The notes beneath the pieces are model-generated. The model was not told where the DNA came from, did no database searches, and saw nothing but the letters and a program-made list of their open reading frames with translations. Both the position numbers and the translations under genes were made by a program. From the NCBI GenBank assembly GCA_945787885.1, contig CALZJF010000017.1:1-40580 (forward strand): a stretch of DNA of 40,580 nucleotides, in the 5' to 3' direction. Shown here piece by piece: positions 8,843 through 17,790 of this stretch; the stretch's first letter is position 1, and each line of letters begins with the position of its first letter. Source of the stretch: an uncultured Bacteroidales bacterium. GTDB taxonomy: Bacteria > Bacteroidota > Bacteroidia > Bacteroidales > Bacteroidaceae.

Positions 8843-10171
8843 TTATTTCGTTCCCTTTTCGTAGATAAATACGAATTTCTCCCACATGAACGCCACTTTG
8901 TACCTGCTCAGGCAGCCTTCAGGAATGTAGAGGTCCACCATAGTGAACTGCAAATTGGAGAAATTGTCGTAGCCCACGGCAGGCGGAGTCTCAGGGAGGA
9001 GGTCAATGCGCTCCATCTTGTTGCACTTGTCGAAGGCGAAACTGCCGATGTATGTCACATTGTTGCCAATGACCACGTTTTCCAGCTCCGTACACTGCGA
9101 GAAAGTGCTTTGCCCGATGCTCGTCACGTGGTTTCCGATGATGGCATTCTTCAGGTTTGAGCAAGCCTTGAAGGCAGAGCTCCCGATGCTCGTCACGCTG
9201 TTAGGGATGGTGATGCTCGACAGGCTGGTGCAGTTTTCAAACGCCGCGCCGCCGATGCTCTGCAGCGAATCGGGGAGGGTGATATTGTCCAGTCTTGCGC
9301 AGCTTTCAAATGCCGAACTGCCTATGCTTCTCAGCGTGCTTGGCAGACGCACCGACGATAGTTTCACGCACGACTCAAAGGCAGAGTTCCCGATGTCAGT
9401 CAGCGAGCGTCCGACGTTTAGCGAAGTCATGCTGATGCACTCTTCAAAGGCAGAATTGCCAATCGTCATGAGTCCGGCAGGCAGATTCACAGAGGTGAGT
9501 TTCTGGCAGTTGTGGAAGGCATTATGTCCGATGCGCTCCAGCGACTGCGGAAAGTTGATGCTCTTCAGGCTGGTGCAATACTGGAAAGAGCGGTTGCCGA
9601 TGAGGCGGACACTGTTTCCCATGCGTACGTTCGTCAGGCTGCTGCAACTTCTGAATGCCTCGTCGCCGATGCTCTCTACGGCATGGCCAATGCGCACACT
9701 CGTCAGTCCGTCGCAGTTGCTGAAAGCATTTTCATAAATGACCTCCACCGACGATGGAATCTCCACCGATGTCAGCCGCCGGCAATTGCTGAAGGCATAG
9801 CTGCCGATGCTTTTCACCTCATTGCCGATGCGAATGGACTTCAGCGCGCTGCAGTTGTAGAACGCATTGCCGCCGATGCCCTTCACCGTGAAGGTGCGGT
9901 TGCCGTAGCGCACAACGTTGGGGATGATGATGTCGCCGGAATAGAGCGTGCCGTTGTTGAACGTCTTGTCTTTATAGGTGACTTCTACCGAGAGTTCGCT
10001 GACGGAGGTGATGTTATAGTATATCTTGTCCACCTCGAAGTCGTACGCCATGGCGCTGGCCCCTTCAAGGACAAGCGGGAGGACTATCATCAGCAGACGA
10101 AGTAAAAAGGGTCTCATGCAGGAGGGAATGTGGTATTGGAAATAAGATGAGGCAATCTTTGACTTTATCAC
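8843..10171 (-). CDS. BspA-like leucine-rich-repeat surface protein
   Basis: The product (442 residues from the first ATG, 424 from the ATG at 10117) is an LRR_5/BspA-type protein. About a dozen repeats of roughly 23 residues run from residue 95 to 400, each with a core like SIGSSAFESCxxLxxIxLPxSL. The ATG at 10117 is favoured because it starts directly with the signal peptide (MRPFLLRLLMIVLPLVLEGASA). BspA-like proteins are exported and can bind host or bacterial surfaces. The C-terminus has a short non-LRR segment and no obvious sorting domain. The repeats make nearby copies very similar at DNA level, so unequal recombination could change their number. Confidence 0.85.
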   Translation of the reverse strand: MIKSKIASSYFQYHIPSCMRPFLLRLLMIVLPLVLEGASAMAYDFEVDKIYYNITSVSELSVEVTYKDKTFNNGTLYSGDIIIPNVVRYGNRTFTVKGIGGNAFYNCSALKSIRIGNEVKSIGSYAFSNCRRLTSVEIPSSVEVIYENAFSNCDGLTSVRIGHAVESIGDEAFRSCSSLTNVRMGNSVRLIGNRSFQYCTSLKSINFPQSLERIGHNAFHNCQKLTSVNLPAGLMTIGNSAFEECISMTSLNVGRSLTDIGNSAFESCVKLSSVRLPSTLRSIGSSAFESCARLDNITLPDSLQSIGGAAFENCTSLSSITIPNSVTSIGSSAFKACSNLKNAIIGNHVTSIGQSTFSQCTELENVVIGNNVTYIGSFAFDKCNKMERIDLLPETPPAVGYDNFSNLQFTMVDLYIPEGCLSRYKVAFMWEKFVFIYEKGTK

Positions 10172-10196
10172 AGGGGAAATTATCCGTAATTTTGTG

Positions 10197-10204
10197 CAAA
10201 TTTA
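10197..10204 (-). promoter_or_regulatory. Possible -7 box upstream of the BspA-like gene
   Basis: The minus strand reads TAAATTTG here, matching the Bacteroidota -7 consensus TAnnTTTG. No clear TTTG box lies 19-20 bp further upstream, so this is a weak call. Confidence 0.3.
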
Positions 10205-10356
10205 AGGAAAAACTATGAGATGAAGCTCTGTTTTATGTAGAAAAACGCTCTTCACAACGCAGAAGAGGGGATAAATGAGGCATTTTTATGACTTTACCTC
10301 ATTTATCCCCTCCTTACTCCTATATATAATATATATATAAATGATGATGATGTATA

Positions 10357-10545
10357 GGTAGGTTCTATAAATTAGCTTGCGATGTATTTGCGACTATCGT
10401 GCCGTAGGTTTTTGTTTTTCACGAGGGAGCGTAGCGGGCTACGTGACCGAATGAAAGACAAAAAGATACGGTGCGAGAGGCGTGAAGACATCCAAGTAAA
10501 ACAGAAACACTACCTTACATTGAAAACTAATTTATAGAACCTACC
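10357..10545 (+). repeat. MITE-like 189-bp repeat, copy C (reference copy)
   Basis: This copy shows the full structure. Terminal inverted repeats GGTAGGTTCTATAAATTAG (10357-10375) and its exact complement (10527-10545) are flanked by TATA on both sides (10353-10356 and 10546-10549), a perfect 4-bp target duplication. The interior has a second inverted pair (GTGCCGTAGGTTTTTGT against ACAAAAAGATACGGTGC) and a central CGTAGC-GG-GCTACG hairpin, so a transcript could fold into one long imperfect stem. It contains no significant coding sequence. It lies 36 bp beyond the stop of the export gene and could interrupt or terminate the transcript before the BspA-like gene. Confidence 0.95.
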
Positions 10546-10580
10546 TATATAAACAGGAGCCTATGCGAGGTGTAAACCTG

Positions 10581-12989
10581 TTATTTCAGAGCCGTGATGA
10601 GTATGGCTGCAATGGTGGCGATGGCGGTGGTGACGGAGAGCCCCGTCGTCATGTTCTTGTTCGCGTCGCGTCGGTGGCGTGTGGGGACTACGATTTCGCA
10701 GCCCGGCATGACCTTCCCTTTCTTCGCACGCGAGACGTGACCGTTGTTGTAGATGATGAACGTCTTGCGCGAGTGGGCGCGCGTGTTGTAGCCGCCCGCC
10801 TGATTGATGTAATAGTCCAGCGATTTCCCTTCTGTAAAGGTGACGGTGTTGGGATGCAACACTTCGCCACTCACCGTGACGGTGTTGGCATGTTGCGGTA
10901 TGAAGAGCTCATCGCCATCGCGGAGGATGAGGTCGTCGCAGCAGCCAGGATGCTCAATGGCAGTGCGGAGGTCGATGGCTACGTGATACGTGTTGCTCGT
11001 GTCGAGCGTATCAATGGTGATGGAGTCAGAGAATAGGCGGCTTCGTTCGCGTATGATTCGTCGGCGCAGCATCTCTTCTTCCGTACATCGGCGCAGCAGT
11101 CTCGCATCGTTCATGCTTGCCCGCAGCGTCAGCCCGCCCGCCCGCTTGATGATGTCAGACAGGCGTTCCTCTTGTTTTGTCAGCACATATCTGCCCATAT
11201 AGTTCACTTCGCCGTGAACTTTGATGGAAGATTGCGGAGCATACTCCGGCTTGCGGCGTATGAAGACCTCATCGAAAGGCTGCAGCGCGAGGTCAGAAGC
11301 GGCAATGGCAGCCGAGCTGCTGTCGGGCGAGAGGCTCACTTTGAAGAGTTGTACATTCGTGCCGTCGGAGTCCTCAGGCGCATCCATGTGGTGGCGCGCC
11401 ACTTCAATCTCCGTGGTCGATGCCCCCTCCTTCAGTCCGCCTGAGAGCGTGATGAGGTCGGCCACCGTCATGTTGTCGGCAAAGGGGTATTTGCCCGGCG
11501 CAAAGACATCGCCGTCGATGAGCAGATAGCGCTCGTTCAGGCGTGCCTGTCGTGAGGCAATGTGCAGGACATCGTCGGTGCGGAGCGGAACGTCAGGAGT
11601 CGTGCCCGTCAGAATATCATCGAGTGCCACTCCCAATGCTTCGTGGTTCCCGTCTGCCCGTTTCCGGATGATGACGGCATGTTCGCGTTGCGCATCCGGC
11701 GTCAGTCCGCCCGCCTGCCCGATGAGGGTGCGAATGTCGGCAACATCTGCCGTCAGTTCGTAGCTCCCCGGCCGCACCACGGCTCCCTCCACCTTCGCCA
11801 TGTTCACCGTGTGCGTGGCAGACGAGTCGGCCGTGATGATGTCGCCGTCAGTGAGGAGGAAGGTGGCAAACTCATCGGCAGCAGGATTGAAGACCATGCG
11901 CTGCGTGTCGATTCGGCGTTCCACGCGCAGTGAACCCTGATGCGCTCCCTTGGCGAAGGAGCCCGCCGCATCGAGGAGGTTCAGCAGCGTCTCGCCCGCC
12001 CGCATCTCGTAGCGCATGGGGCGCTTCACTCGTCCGCGGATTTCTACGAGCTGCTCGTAGGGCCCCACTAAGATTACGTCGCCATCGTGGAGCAGGATGT
12101 TGCCCGTCAGGCGGCCGTTGAGTATATAGTCATAAATGTCCACGTTCGCCACGATGTGTCCGCCGCGTACCACCTTGATGGCGCGCAGCGTACCGATGTC
12201 TGCCACACCTCCTGCCATATACAGGGCGTGGAAAACGGTGGCAAAGGCACTGAGGGTATAGCTGCCCGGCACAGCCACTTCGCCCATGATGTGGATGCCG
12301 ATGGTGCGCGTCTGCCCCACGCTGAGCCGAACGTTGCAGCCCGCATAGTGGGCGGCGAGGCGCGTGCTCACCAGTCTGCGGGCCTCGCCCAATGTCTTCC
12401 CTGCCAAGGCTATCGGACCAATGTATTTCAGCGTGATGTCGCCCTCCGGCGAAATCAGCTGCTTGGAGGAATATTGGCTTGTGCCATAGACCTCCACGTG
12501 GAGCTCATCGCCTGGCCCTAACACATAGTCATCGCGAACCGCCACATTGGCATGGGGCTCGAAGCTAAGCATTTGGGAGCGGAAGATGTCGTGTCCGAAG
12601 ATGGGGGGAGCCTCGTGCGGGCTGAATGTCTGAGCGGCAGGCCATTCTGCTGCGTCGGCAGCCGCGTCCGGTGTCTCGCCATTGTTGAGGCGCAGGCTCT
12701 TTTCGTCCAGCTCGCCAGCAGTCGGGGGTTGGAGGTCAGGGGTCTGCGCCTTGCCGCGTTGGAAGGAGCGCTGAATGCGCAATATCTGGGCATTGCTGAT
12801 GCCCTTTGCATTCAGTTCTTTCAGAATCGTGCCCGATTCAGCTCCTGCCTTCTGTCGCTTCGCCGCATATTCCAGAATCTCCTTGTCAGAGAGCTGCTGC
12901 GCGCAGGCTGGCAGAATGGCAAAGGCGAGCAGGACGACCGTTAGCCATCTGGTGAGGTAAGTTGTGGTTTTTGTGAAGGTTTTCATCAT
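10581..12989 (-). CDS. Polysaccharide export outer-membrane protein (Wza-like, SLBB repeats)
   Basis: The 802-residue product is a Wza/Wzx-type export protein. It has a signal peptide with a lipobox-like LPAC ending at Cys29, a Bacteroidales-specific N-terminal segment, a Poly_export domain (about 152-225, YVLGPGDELHVEVYG) and about six SLBB domains recognisable from xGEVxxPGxYxL...AGG (near 235, 317, 391, 480, 590 and 710). A hydrophobic C-terminal helix (about 782-800) follows a basic patch. It should form the periplasmic and outer-membrane channel for capsule or exopolysaccharide. The usual partner tyrosine kinase (Wzc) is not adjacent. It is the first gene of the minus-strand block. Confidence 0.9.
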   Translation of the reverse strand: MMKTFTKTTTYLTRWLTVVLLAFAILPACAQQLSDKEILEYAAKRQKAGAESGTILKELNAKGISNAQILRIQRSFQRGKAQTPDLQPPTAGELDEKSLRLNNGETPDAAADAAEWPAAQTFSPHEAPPIFGHDIFRSQMLSFEPHANVAVRDDYVLGPGDELHVEVYGTSQYSSKQLISPEGDITLKYIGPIALAGKTLGEARRLVSTRLAAHYAGCNVRLSVGQTRTIGIHIMGEVAVPGSYTLSAFATVFHALYMAGGVADIGTLRAIKVVRGGHIVANVDIYDYILNGRLTGNILLHDGDVILVGPYEQLVEIRGRVKRPMRYEMRAGETLLNLLDAAGSFAKGAHQGSLRVERRIDTQRMVFNPAADEFATFLLTDGDIITADSSATHTVNMAKVEGAVVRPGSYELTADVADIRTLIGQAGGLTPDAQREHAVIIRKRADGNHEALGVALDDILTGTTPDVPLRTDDVLHIASRQARLNERYLLIDGDVFAPGKYPFADNMTVADLITLSGGLKEGASTTEIEVARHHMDAPEDSDGTNVQLFKVSLSPDSSSAAIAASDLALQPFDEVFIRRKPEYAPQSSIKVHGEVNYMGRYVLTKQEERLSDIIKRAGGLTLRASMNDARLLRRCTEEEMLRRRIIRERSRLFSDSITIDTLDTSNTYHVAIDLRTAIEHPGCCDDLILRDGDELFIPQHANTVTVSGEVLHPNTVTFTEGKSLDYYINQAGGYNTRAHSRKTFIIYNNGHVSRAKKGKVMPGCEIVVPTRHRRDANKNMTTGLSVTTAIATIAAILITALK

Positions 12990-13027
12990 AAGGCGAGGGT
13001 CAAACTGTTTGTTTTGACTCCTTTATA

Positions 13028-13216
13028 GGCAGGTTCTGTCAGTTAGTTTGCGATGTAAGGCCGTGTTTCTGCGCAGTTTGGATGTCTTCACGCCTCTCGC
13101 ACCGTATCTTTTTGTCTTTCATGCGGTCACGTAGTCCGCTACGCTCCCTCATAAGAATCAAAAACCTACGGCACGATAGCCGCGAATACATCGCAGGCTA
13201 ATTGATAGAACCTCCC
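13028..13216 (-). repeat. MITE-like 189-bp repeat, copy D (diverged)
   Basis: Reverse-orientation copy, still exactly 189 bp but with several substitutions in both ends (GGCAGGTTCTGTCAGTTAG left, CCTCCC at the right edge). It lacks a clear target duplication (TATA left, TGTC right), so it is probably the oldest insertion seen here. It separates the export gene from the region upstream of the orphan glycosyltransferase and lies within the expected 5' region of the polysaccharide block. Confidence 0.9.
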
Positions 13217-13647
13217 TGTCGTAAAATAGGAGATGCGTTTGGCTGGTGTGTTTCCTCGTTTCAGGCAAATGCTAAAAAAAACAGGTGCAAATTTACAGGA
13301 AACGATGGAAATATGGAGGAGAAACAGATGGAAAAGTAGTGCAAAGAAGTCATTTTGTGGTCGTTTCACCTTGCGTTGTGGCCGTTTTTTCAGGGAAAAG
13401 GGGCGAAATGTGAAAAAATGCACTAATTTTGCCCGTTACAAACAGGTCATTGTCAGGGGAAAAGTGGGGCGTGTTCCCCCTTCCGAGGGAAAGTTTTTTT
13501 GCATTTTGGTGCAATTTTTCTTCAAAAATGACGTTCTTTTATAAAAAGGGAGAGTACGCCAATCGCCTCGCCCTATTATTCTACGGCTTCTCATCCCCCT
13601 TCAGAGAAGGCATTCAAGCTCATCAATAGCTCTACCTCGAAACAGGA
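13217..13647. other. Non-coding region upstream of the orphan glycosyltransferase
   Basis: About 430 bp hold no gene I can support. A -7-like TAATTTTG occurs at 13424-13431, followed by GCCCGTTACAAACAGG, which resembles the sequence after the glycogen synthase promoter. A minus-strand TAAATTTG at 13288-13295 could serve the polysaccharide block across copy D. Confidence 0.5.
13424..13431 (+). promoter_or_regulatory. Probable -7 box for the orphan GT2 gene
   Basis: TAATTTTG matches TAnnTTTG. The following bases (GCCCGTTACAAACAGG) resemble the transcription-start region of the glycogen synthase promoter at 17716. No good -33 box is visible. The implied leader is about 210 nt. Confidence 0.45.
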
Positions 13648-14448
13648 ATGAACGAAAGTTTAGTGTCTATCATCATGCCCTCCTTTAATTCGGCCACCTA
13701 TATAGCCGAAAGCATAGAGAGCATCCTGAGACAAACATATACAGACTGGGAACTGCTCGTCGTCGATGATTGTTCGACCGACGAGACTATAGCCATTGTC
13801 TCGCAATATGCCGCGCAGGACAAGCGAATACGCCTCTTCCGATTGGAGAAGAACATGGGTTCGGGCCATTCGCGCAACCACGGTATTACCAACGCTGAGG
13901 GCAGATACCTGGCATTCTGCGATAGCGACGACCTCTGGCTGCCTCACAAATTGGAGCGTCAGATGGCCTTTATGCGTGAGCGTGAGTGCGGCATCGTCTA
14001 TGGCTCATATTTAGTGTGCAACGACGATGGCGAACGCTGTGGCATCATCATCGCGCCGAAGCGGCAGACGCTGCAGCAGATGAAGCGCGACAGCAAGATA
14101 GGATTCCTCACCGTAGTCATTGATACGCAGAAATGCCCCAAAATCCCCATGCCCACCCTGCGGAAACGGCAGGATTGGGCCTATCTGCTGATGATTCTGC
14201 AGCATTGCGGTGTGGCGTATGCCGTGCAGGAGCCCATAGCCATCTATCGCCATCGCAAGACATCATTGTCGGCAAAGAAGTTCGGACTGATTGCCTATGC
14301 CATACAAGTCTATCAGCTCGTCTTCGGCTATACGAAGGTGCAGGCGTATGCCTATCTGTTTTGCGTCTTCCTCCCCAATTATTTCTGGAAGCGTTTCCGT
14401 GTGATGTGCTATCAGCGCAGATACCGCCATCTTCTGGCGGAATATTGA
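13648..14448 (+). CDS. Family 2 glycosyltransferase (orphan, WcaA-like)
   Basis: The 266-residue GT2 opens with SLVSIIMPSFNSATYIAESI, carries VVDDCSTDET near 38-47, GSGHSRNHGI about 71-80 and the metal site CDSDDLW at 91-97, followed by the LERQMAFM helix typical of WcaA/EpsE enzymes. The C-terminal third has a hydrophobic patch. It stands alone, divergent from the polysaccharide block, and ends at a strong terminator 60 bp downstream. It may add a sugar to the same glycan; this is inferred from proximity only. Confidence 0.88.
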   Translation: MNESLVSIIMPSFNSATYIAESIESILRQTYTDWELLVVDDCSTDETIAIVSQYAAQDKRIRLFRLEKNMGSGHSRNHGITNAEGRYLAFCDSDDLWLPHKLERQMAFMRERECGIVYGSYLVCNDDGERCGIIIAPKRQTLQQMKRDSKIGFLTVVIDTQKCPKIPMPTLRKRQDWAYLLMILQHCGVAYAVQEPIAIYRHRKTSLSAKKFGLIAYAIQVYQLVFGYTKVQAYAYLFCVFLPNYFWKRFRVMCYQRRYRHLLAEY

Positions 14449-14507
14449 TGATTCCCTGATGCGGACTTCGCCTGAAGTCTTGGCGTGCAGACGAATTTTC
14501 CATTCGC

Positions 14508-14551
14508 AAAAGCCCGCAGCAAGAGCCTTGTGGCATTGCTGCGGGCTTTTG
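14508..14551 (+). terminator. Rho-independent terminator after the orphan GT2
   Basis: A perfect 15-bp stem (AAAAGCCCGCAGCAA with TTGCTGCGGGCTTTT) encloses a 13-nt loop (14523-14535) and ends in a T run. The A-rich left arm means it could also work in the opposite direction. Confidence 0.92.
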
Positions 14552-15386
14552 TTGTCTGGTGGGCGTATGCGGGGCTGACGCAAATGTGGGCAAGATTAAC
14601 TTTTTTTTACTGTCAGTGAGGCGGAAAGCCCGTCGGGTTTACTGCCGAAAAATAGGCGTTGAAGCCTCGAAAATGCAGCGATTTGATGGCCTGAGAGGCA
14701 GTTTTTCCGTCTTTTCCCGTTTCCTTCCCCCCACTTTTAGGCTTCAAAACAGCCGTTTCCGCCCTGATTTTCCCCGTTTCCGACGGTGATTTTCCTATTT
14801 TCTACAGCATTTTTGCCCTCAAACTGACTACTTTTGAGGGGCATAATGATTACTTTGCAGGGCGAAAATGGTCATTTTTTTCGACCGTGGTTCCCTGAAA
14901 ATGGCAGAAGGCTCTGGCATCTTGCGAACGAGGAGCTGTCTCCTCCTGTCAGAAAACGCCGTTTTTAGGGGTGAAGGATAGCAAAATGAGGGGTGAGGCA
15001 TAGTTTTTGATGTGTTTTGGGTTAATGAATGTGAACCATTGCATCAGCAGTTGAATGCCAAAACCACAGCACTGCCTCTGTGCGAGCGCAGAAGAAATAT
15101 TTTGAAACGTCGGGGTTTTTCGGGGGTTGGAAGGGGCTTCGGGAGAGAGCGATATTAAGATACATTAACGTTTGTACGGATTGAAAATGTTAATATATTG
15201 CAAAATTAGTGGGCAAGTAGGTGGTGAAAACCATTTTTCTCACCTACCGACGGAAAGCATGGACTTCTTGCTGCCGTGCGCTAAGAAAGGCGAACGGAAT
15301 GGCAATCCTGCTTCCATGCTTAGCCTCCTGCGCAGAGCCGCTTGCCTGATTGATAAGCAGGAATAGTAAGAAGCATTTCGGTTTGT
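14552..15386. other. Gene-free region with repeat debris and hairpins
   Basis: About 830 bp have no convincing gene. They include a family-2 tandem repeat (14812-14880), an imperfect hairpin at 15217-15247 (GTAGGTG with CACCTAC arms) and a looser inverted pair (AAGCATGG near 15254 with CCATGCTT near 15314). The region is probably decayed sequence and repeat landing ground. Confidence 0.5.
14812..14880 (-). repeat. Tandem ~21-bp unit repeat (family 2), copy 2
   Basis: Reverse-orientation array of three units; on the minus strand they read AATGACCATTTTCGCCCTGC, TAATCATTATGCCCCTCAAA and TAGTCAGTTTGAGGG. Units are spaced about 21-24 bp. The outer flanks seen at 31495 and 40135 are not recognisable here. 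Confidence 0.65.
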
Positions 15387-15575
15387 GGTAGGTTCTATCA
15401 ATTAGCTTGCGATGTATTTGCGACTATCGTGCCGTAGTTTTTTGTTTTTCACGAGGGAGCGTAGCGGGCTACGTGACTGAATGAAAGACAAAAACCTACG
15501 GTGCGAGAGGCGTGAAGACATCCAAGTAAGACAGAAACACTGCCTTACATTGAAAACTAATTTATAGAACCTACC
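15387..15575 (+). repeat. MITE-like 189-bp repeat, copy E
   Basis: Full-length forward copy with intact terminal inverted repeats, flanked by a perfect 4-bp duplication TTGT (15383-15386 and 15576-15579). It lies about 240 bp upstream of the MATE gene and upstream of its probable promoter. Confidence 0.95.
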
Positions 15576-15775
15576 TTGTATGTTTGAACGCTCTCTTTGG
15601 CGCAGGTCTTAGCCTTGAAAACAGTCATGATTCACCTATAATTTGGCCCAATAATATAAGTTCGCCACTTTATTTCAAGCTAAAAACCTGCATCCAAATA
15701 GAGCATTCAAACATAAAACTAATCTTCATTACCTACTTCGGCGAACGCGATAGTGGCAGAAACGAAATGAAATCG

Positions 15776-15783
15776 TATCTTTG
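15776..15783 (+). promoter_or_regulatory. Probable promoter of the MATE transporter gene
   Basis: TATCTTTG matches the Bacteroidota -7 consensus TAnnTTTG, 36 bp before the start codon. The -33 position carries only a weak GTGG. Distance and sequence fit the primary promoter of the exporter gene. Confidence 0.6.
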
Positions 15784-15818
15784 CTTCGTAGCACTAAATA
15801 ATCTCGTGCCAATCAATC

Positions 15819-17213
15819 ATGTCTAAGAAATCTGAAATGAAGCAGACAGCCAATACCTCACACGTATTCCCCATCGTCCGCCTGAGCATACCGCTCATAG
15901 TAGGCCAGTTGGGCATCATCGTCCAGCAGTTTGCCGACACGGCGATGGTGGGACGCTACGGCACTCCCGACCTCTCTGCCGCAGGGTTTGTGGGGACGGT
16001 TTTCGCCTTCGTCACATTCTTCCTGCTCGGAGTGTCGTACAGCACGACGCCCGTGGCAGGCGTATATTATAGTAATGGAGACCGGGAGGGCGTTGCACGC
16101 ACGCTGCGCGAGAGTCTGCTGGTCAATCTGCTGGTGGCTGTAGGCGTCATGCTGCTGCTGGCAGGACTCTATGCCCGCATCGAAGTGTTCCGCCAGCCGG
16201 AAGAACTCTTGCCCATAGCCCGCCCCTACTTCCTCTGTCTGCTCCTCTCAGTGCCCTGCATGGCCCTGTTCAATGCCCTGAAGCAGTTTTCGGATGCTTT
16301 GGGGCAGACCCGCCTGCCCATGTGGGTGATGCTCGCTGCCAATGCCCTCAACATTCTGCTGAATATTCCCCTAATCTTCGGATGGCAGACGCTGGGCATT
16401 CCCGCTATGGGGCTATTGGGAGCAGGCATTGCCACGCTGGTCAGCCGGATATTCATGACGGCGCTGCTGTTTGCCATCGTCTTTGGCAGCAAAATCTATC
16501 GCACGATGGTACATGTGCCTTCGCGCGTCAGCAGGCGAGGCTGCATGCGTCTGCTGCGGTTAGGGCTCCCCATATCCTTGCAGCTCTGTCTGGAGTCGGC
16601 CTCGTTCAATGTCTGCGGCATTTTCATGGGATGGATAGGCACCGTTCCCCTTGCCGCCCACCAAGTGATGTGTACGATTGCCACGCTCTGTTTCCAGATG
16701 GTATATGGAGTGGGCGCAGCCGCGGCCATTCGCATCAGTCATTACAGCGGTAGGGAGGACTGGCATGAGGTGAGGCGTGTGGCGCTGACAGCGTGGGGCA
16801 TATCGCTTTGCTGTGTGGTGCTGACGACGGGCAGCATCCTGCTTGCCCGACATCCCCTGACGCGCCTCTTTACGAGTAGCGCAGAAGTGGAGGGCATGGT
16901 CATCGCCCTGATGCTGCCTTTCGTCTTTTATCAGTTTGGCGATTCGCTGCAAATCACGTTCGCCAATGCCCTTCGCGGCATAGCTCGCGTGAAGACGATG
17001 ATGTTCTCAGCCTTCGTCGCCTACGTGCTGGTCAGCATCCCCCTGAGCTATCTCTTCGCTTTCAGGTTGCAGCAGGGAGCCGTCGGCGTTTGGTGGGGCA
17101 TTCCCTTCGGCCTGACATTGGCAGGCATCCTGTTCGCCCGCGAGTTCTTTGCGGCAGTGAGGAGTTTTCAAGGCAGCGAGAAGGGCGGCCGTGCAAATCG
17201 GTGTTCGCCGTAG
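15819..17213 (+). CDS. MATE-family multidrug/Na+ antiporter
   Basis: The 464-residue product has about twelve membrane helices in two related halves, the MATE arrangement. It begins with PIVRLSIPLIVGQLGIIVQQFADTAMVGRYG and contains the second-half GLPISLQLCLESASF and PLAAHQVMCTIATL signatures. Such inner-membrane proteins exchange Na+ or H+ for cationic drugs or metabolites. It is not a Wzx-like flippase by these motifs, though lipid-linked sugar transport by relatives cannot be fully excluded. It appears monocistronic, between MITE copies E and F. Confidence 0.9.
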   Translation: MSKKSEMKQTANTSHVFPIVRLSIPLIVGQLGIIVQQFADTAMVGRYGTPDLSAAGFVGTVFAFVTFFLLGVSYSTTPVAGVYYSNGDREGVARTLRESLLVNLLVAVGVMLLLAGLYARIEVFRQPEELLPIARPYFLCLLLSVPCMALFNALKQFSDALGQTRLPMWVMLAANALNILLNIPLIFGWQTLGIPAMGLLGAGIATLVSRIFMTALLFAIVFGSKIYRTMVHVPSRVSRRGCMRLLRLGLPISLQLCLESASFNVCGIFMGWIGTVPLAAHQVMCTIATLCFQMVYGVGAAAAIRISHYSGREDWHEVRRVALTAWGISLCCVVLTTGSILLARHPLTRLFTSSAEVEGMVIALMLPFVFYQFGDSLQITFANALRGIARVKTMMFSAFVAYVLVSIPLSYLFAFRLQQGAVGVWWGIPFGLTLAGILFAREFFAAVRSFQGSEKGGRANRCSP

Positions 17214-17292
17214 GGGCATGCTTTGTTCAGGACGGAACGCACACGGCGCGAATCGTACGGTGAAACGGATTTTTCAGGGCTGATGCCTGTAA

Positions 17293-17481
17293 GGTAGGTT
17301 CTATCAATTAGCTTGCGATGTATTTGCGACCATCGTGCCGTAGGTTTTTGTTTTTCACGAGGGAGCGTAGCTGGCTACGTGACTGAATGAAAGACAAAAA
17401 GCTACGGTGCGAGAGGCGTGAAGATATCCAAGTAAAACAGAAACACTGCCTTACATTGAAAACTAATTTACAGAACCTACC
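17293..17481 (+). repeat. MITE-like 189-bp repeat, copy F
   Basis: Full-length forward copy with a perfect 4-bp flanking duplication GTAA (17289-17292 and 17482-17485). It lies 79 bp after the MATE stop, where no other terminator is evident, so its hairpin may end that transcript. Confidence 0.95.
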
Positions 17482-17715
17482 GTAAATGAGTGTGCTATAG
17501 CCGTTTATAAGGTAGAGATAGCAGAGCGTATGTTCGTCAGGCATGGTGGAATTTGCGCGCGAGGCCGCAAAATGTGCAGTTCCTCTTGTGAAATTGCTGA
17601 AGCCGACTTGCCAAAATGTTCTAAAGTGGCGACATGAGGCGAAAAAATAAGGCTGTTTTCTGTGAAAAATGGAAAAAAACGCAGGTCTGCTCCGCCCGAT
17701 ATATGAAAAAAATCG

Positions 17716-17723
17716 TAATTTTG
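17716..17723 (+). promoter_or_regulatory. Probable -7 box of the glycogen synthase gene
   Basis: TAATTTTG followed by GCACCCGTAATAAACAGG. It fits TAnnTTTG, but a -33 TTG is not clear. It predicts a leader of about 270 nt before the start codon at 17997. Confidence 0.5.
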
Positions 17724-17790
17724 CACCCGTAATAAACAGGAAATCCCCTTGCAATCAGAGGACAAGATTAGCTCTTTCAAGATGCCCCGG

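Noticed and set aside
13233-13544. Small plus-strand protein before the orphan GT2
   Set aside because: Composition and position fit a promoter region; no recognisable family.
15584-15826. Small protein upstream of the MATE gene
   Set aside because: Overlaps the MATE promoter and start and shows no family features.
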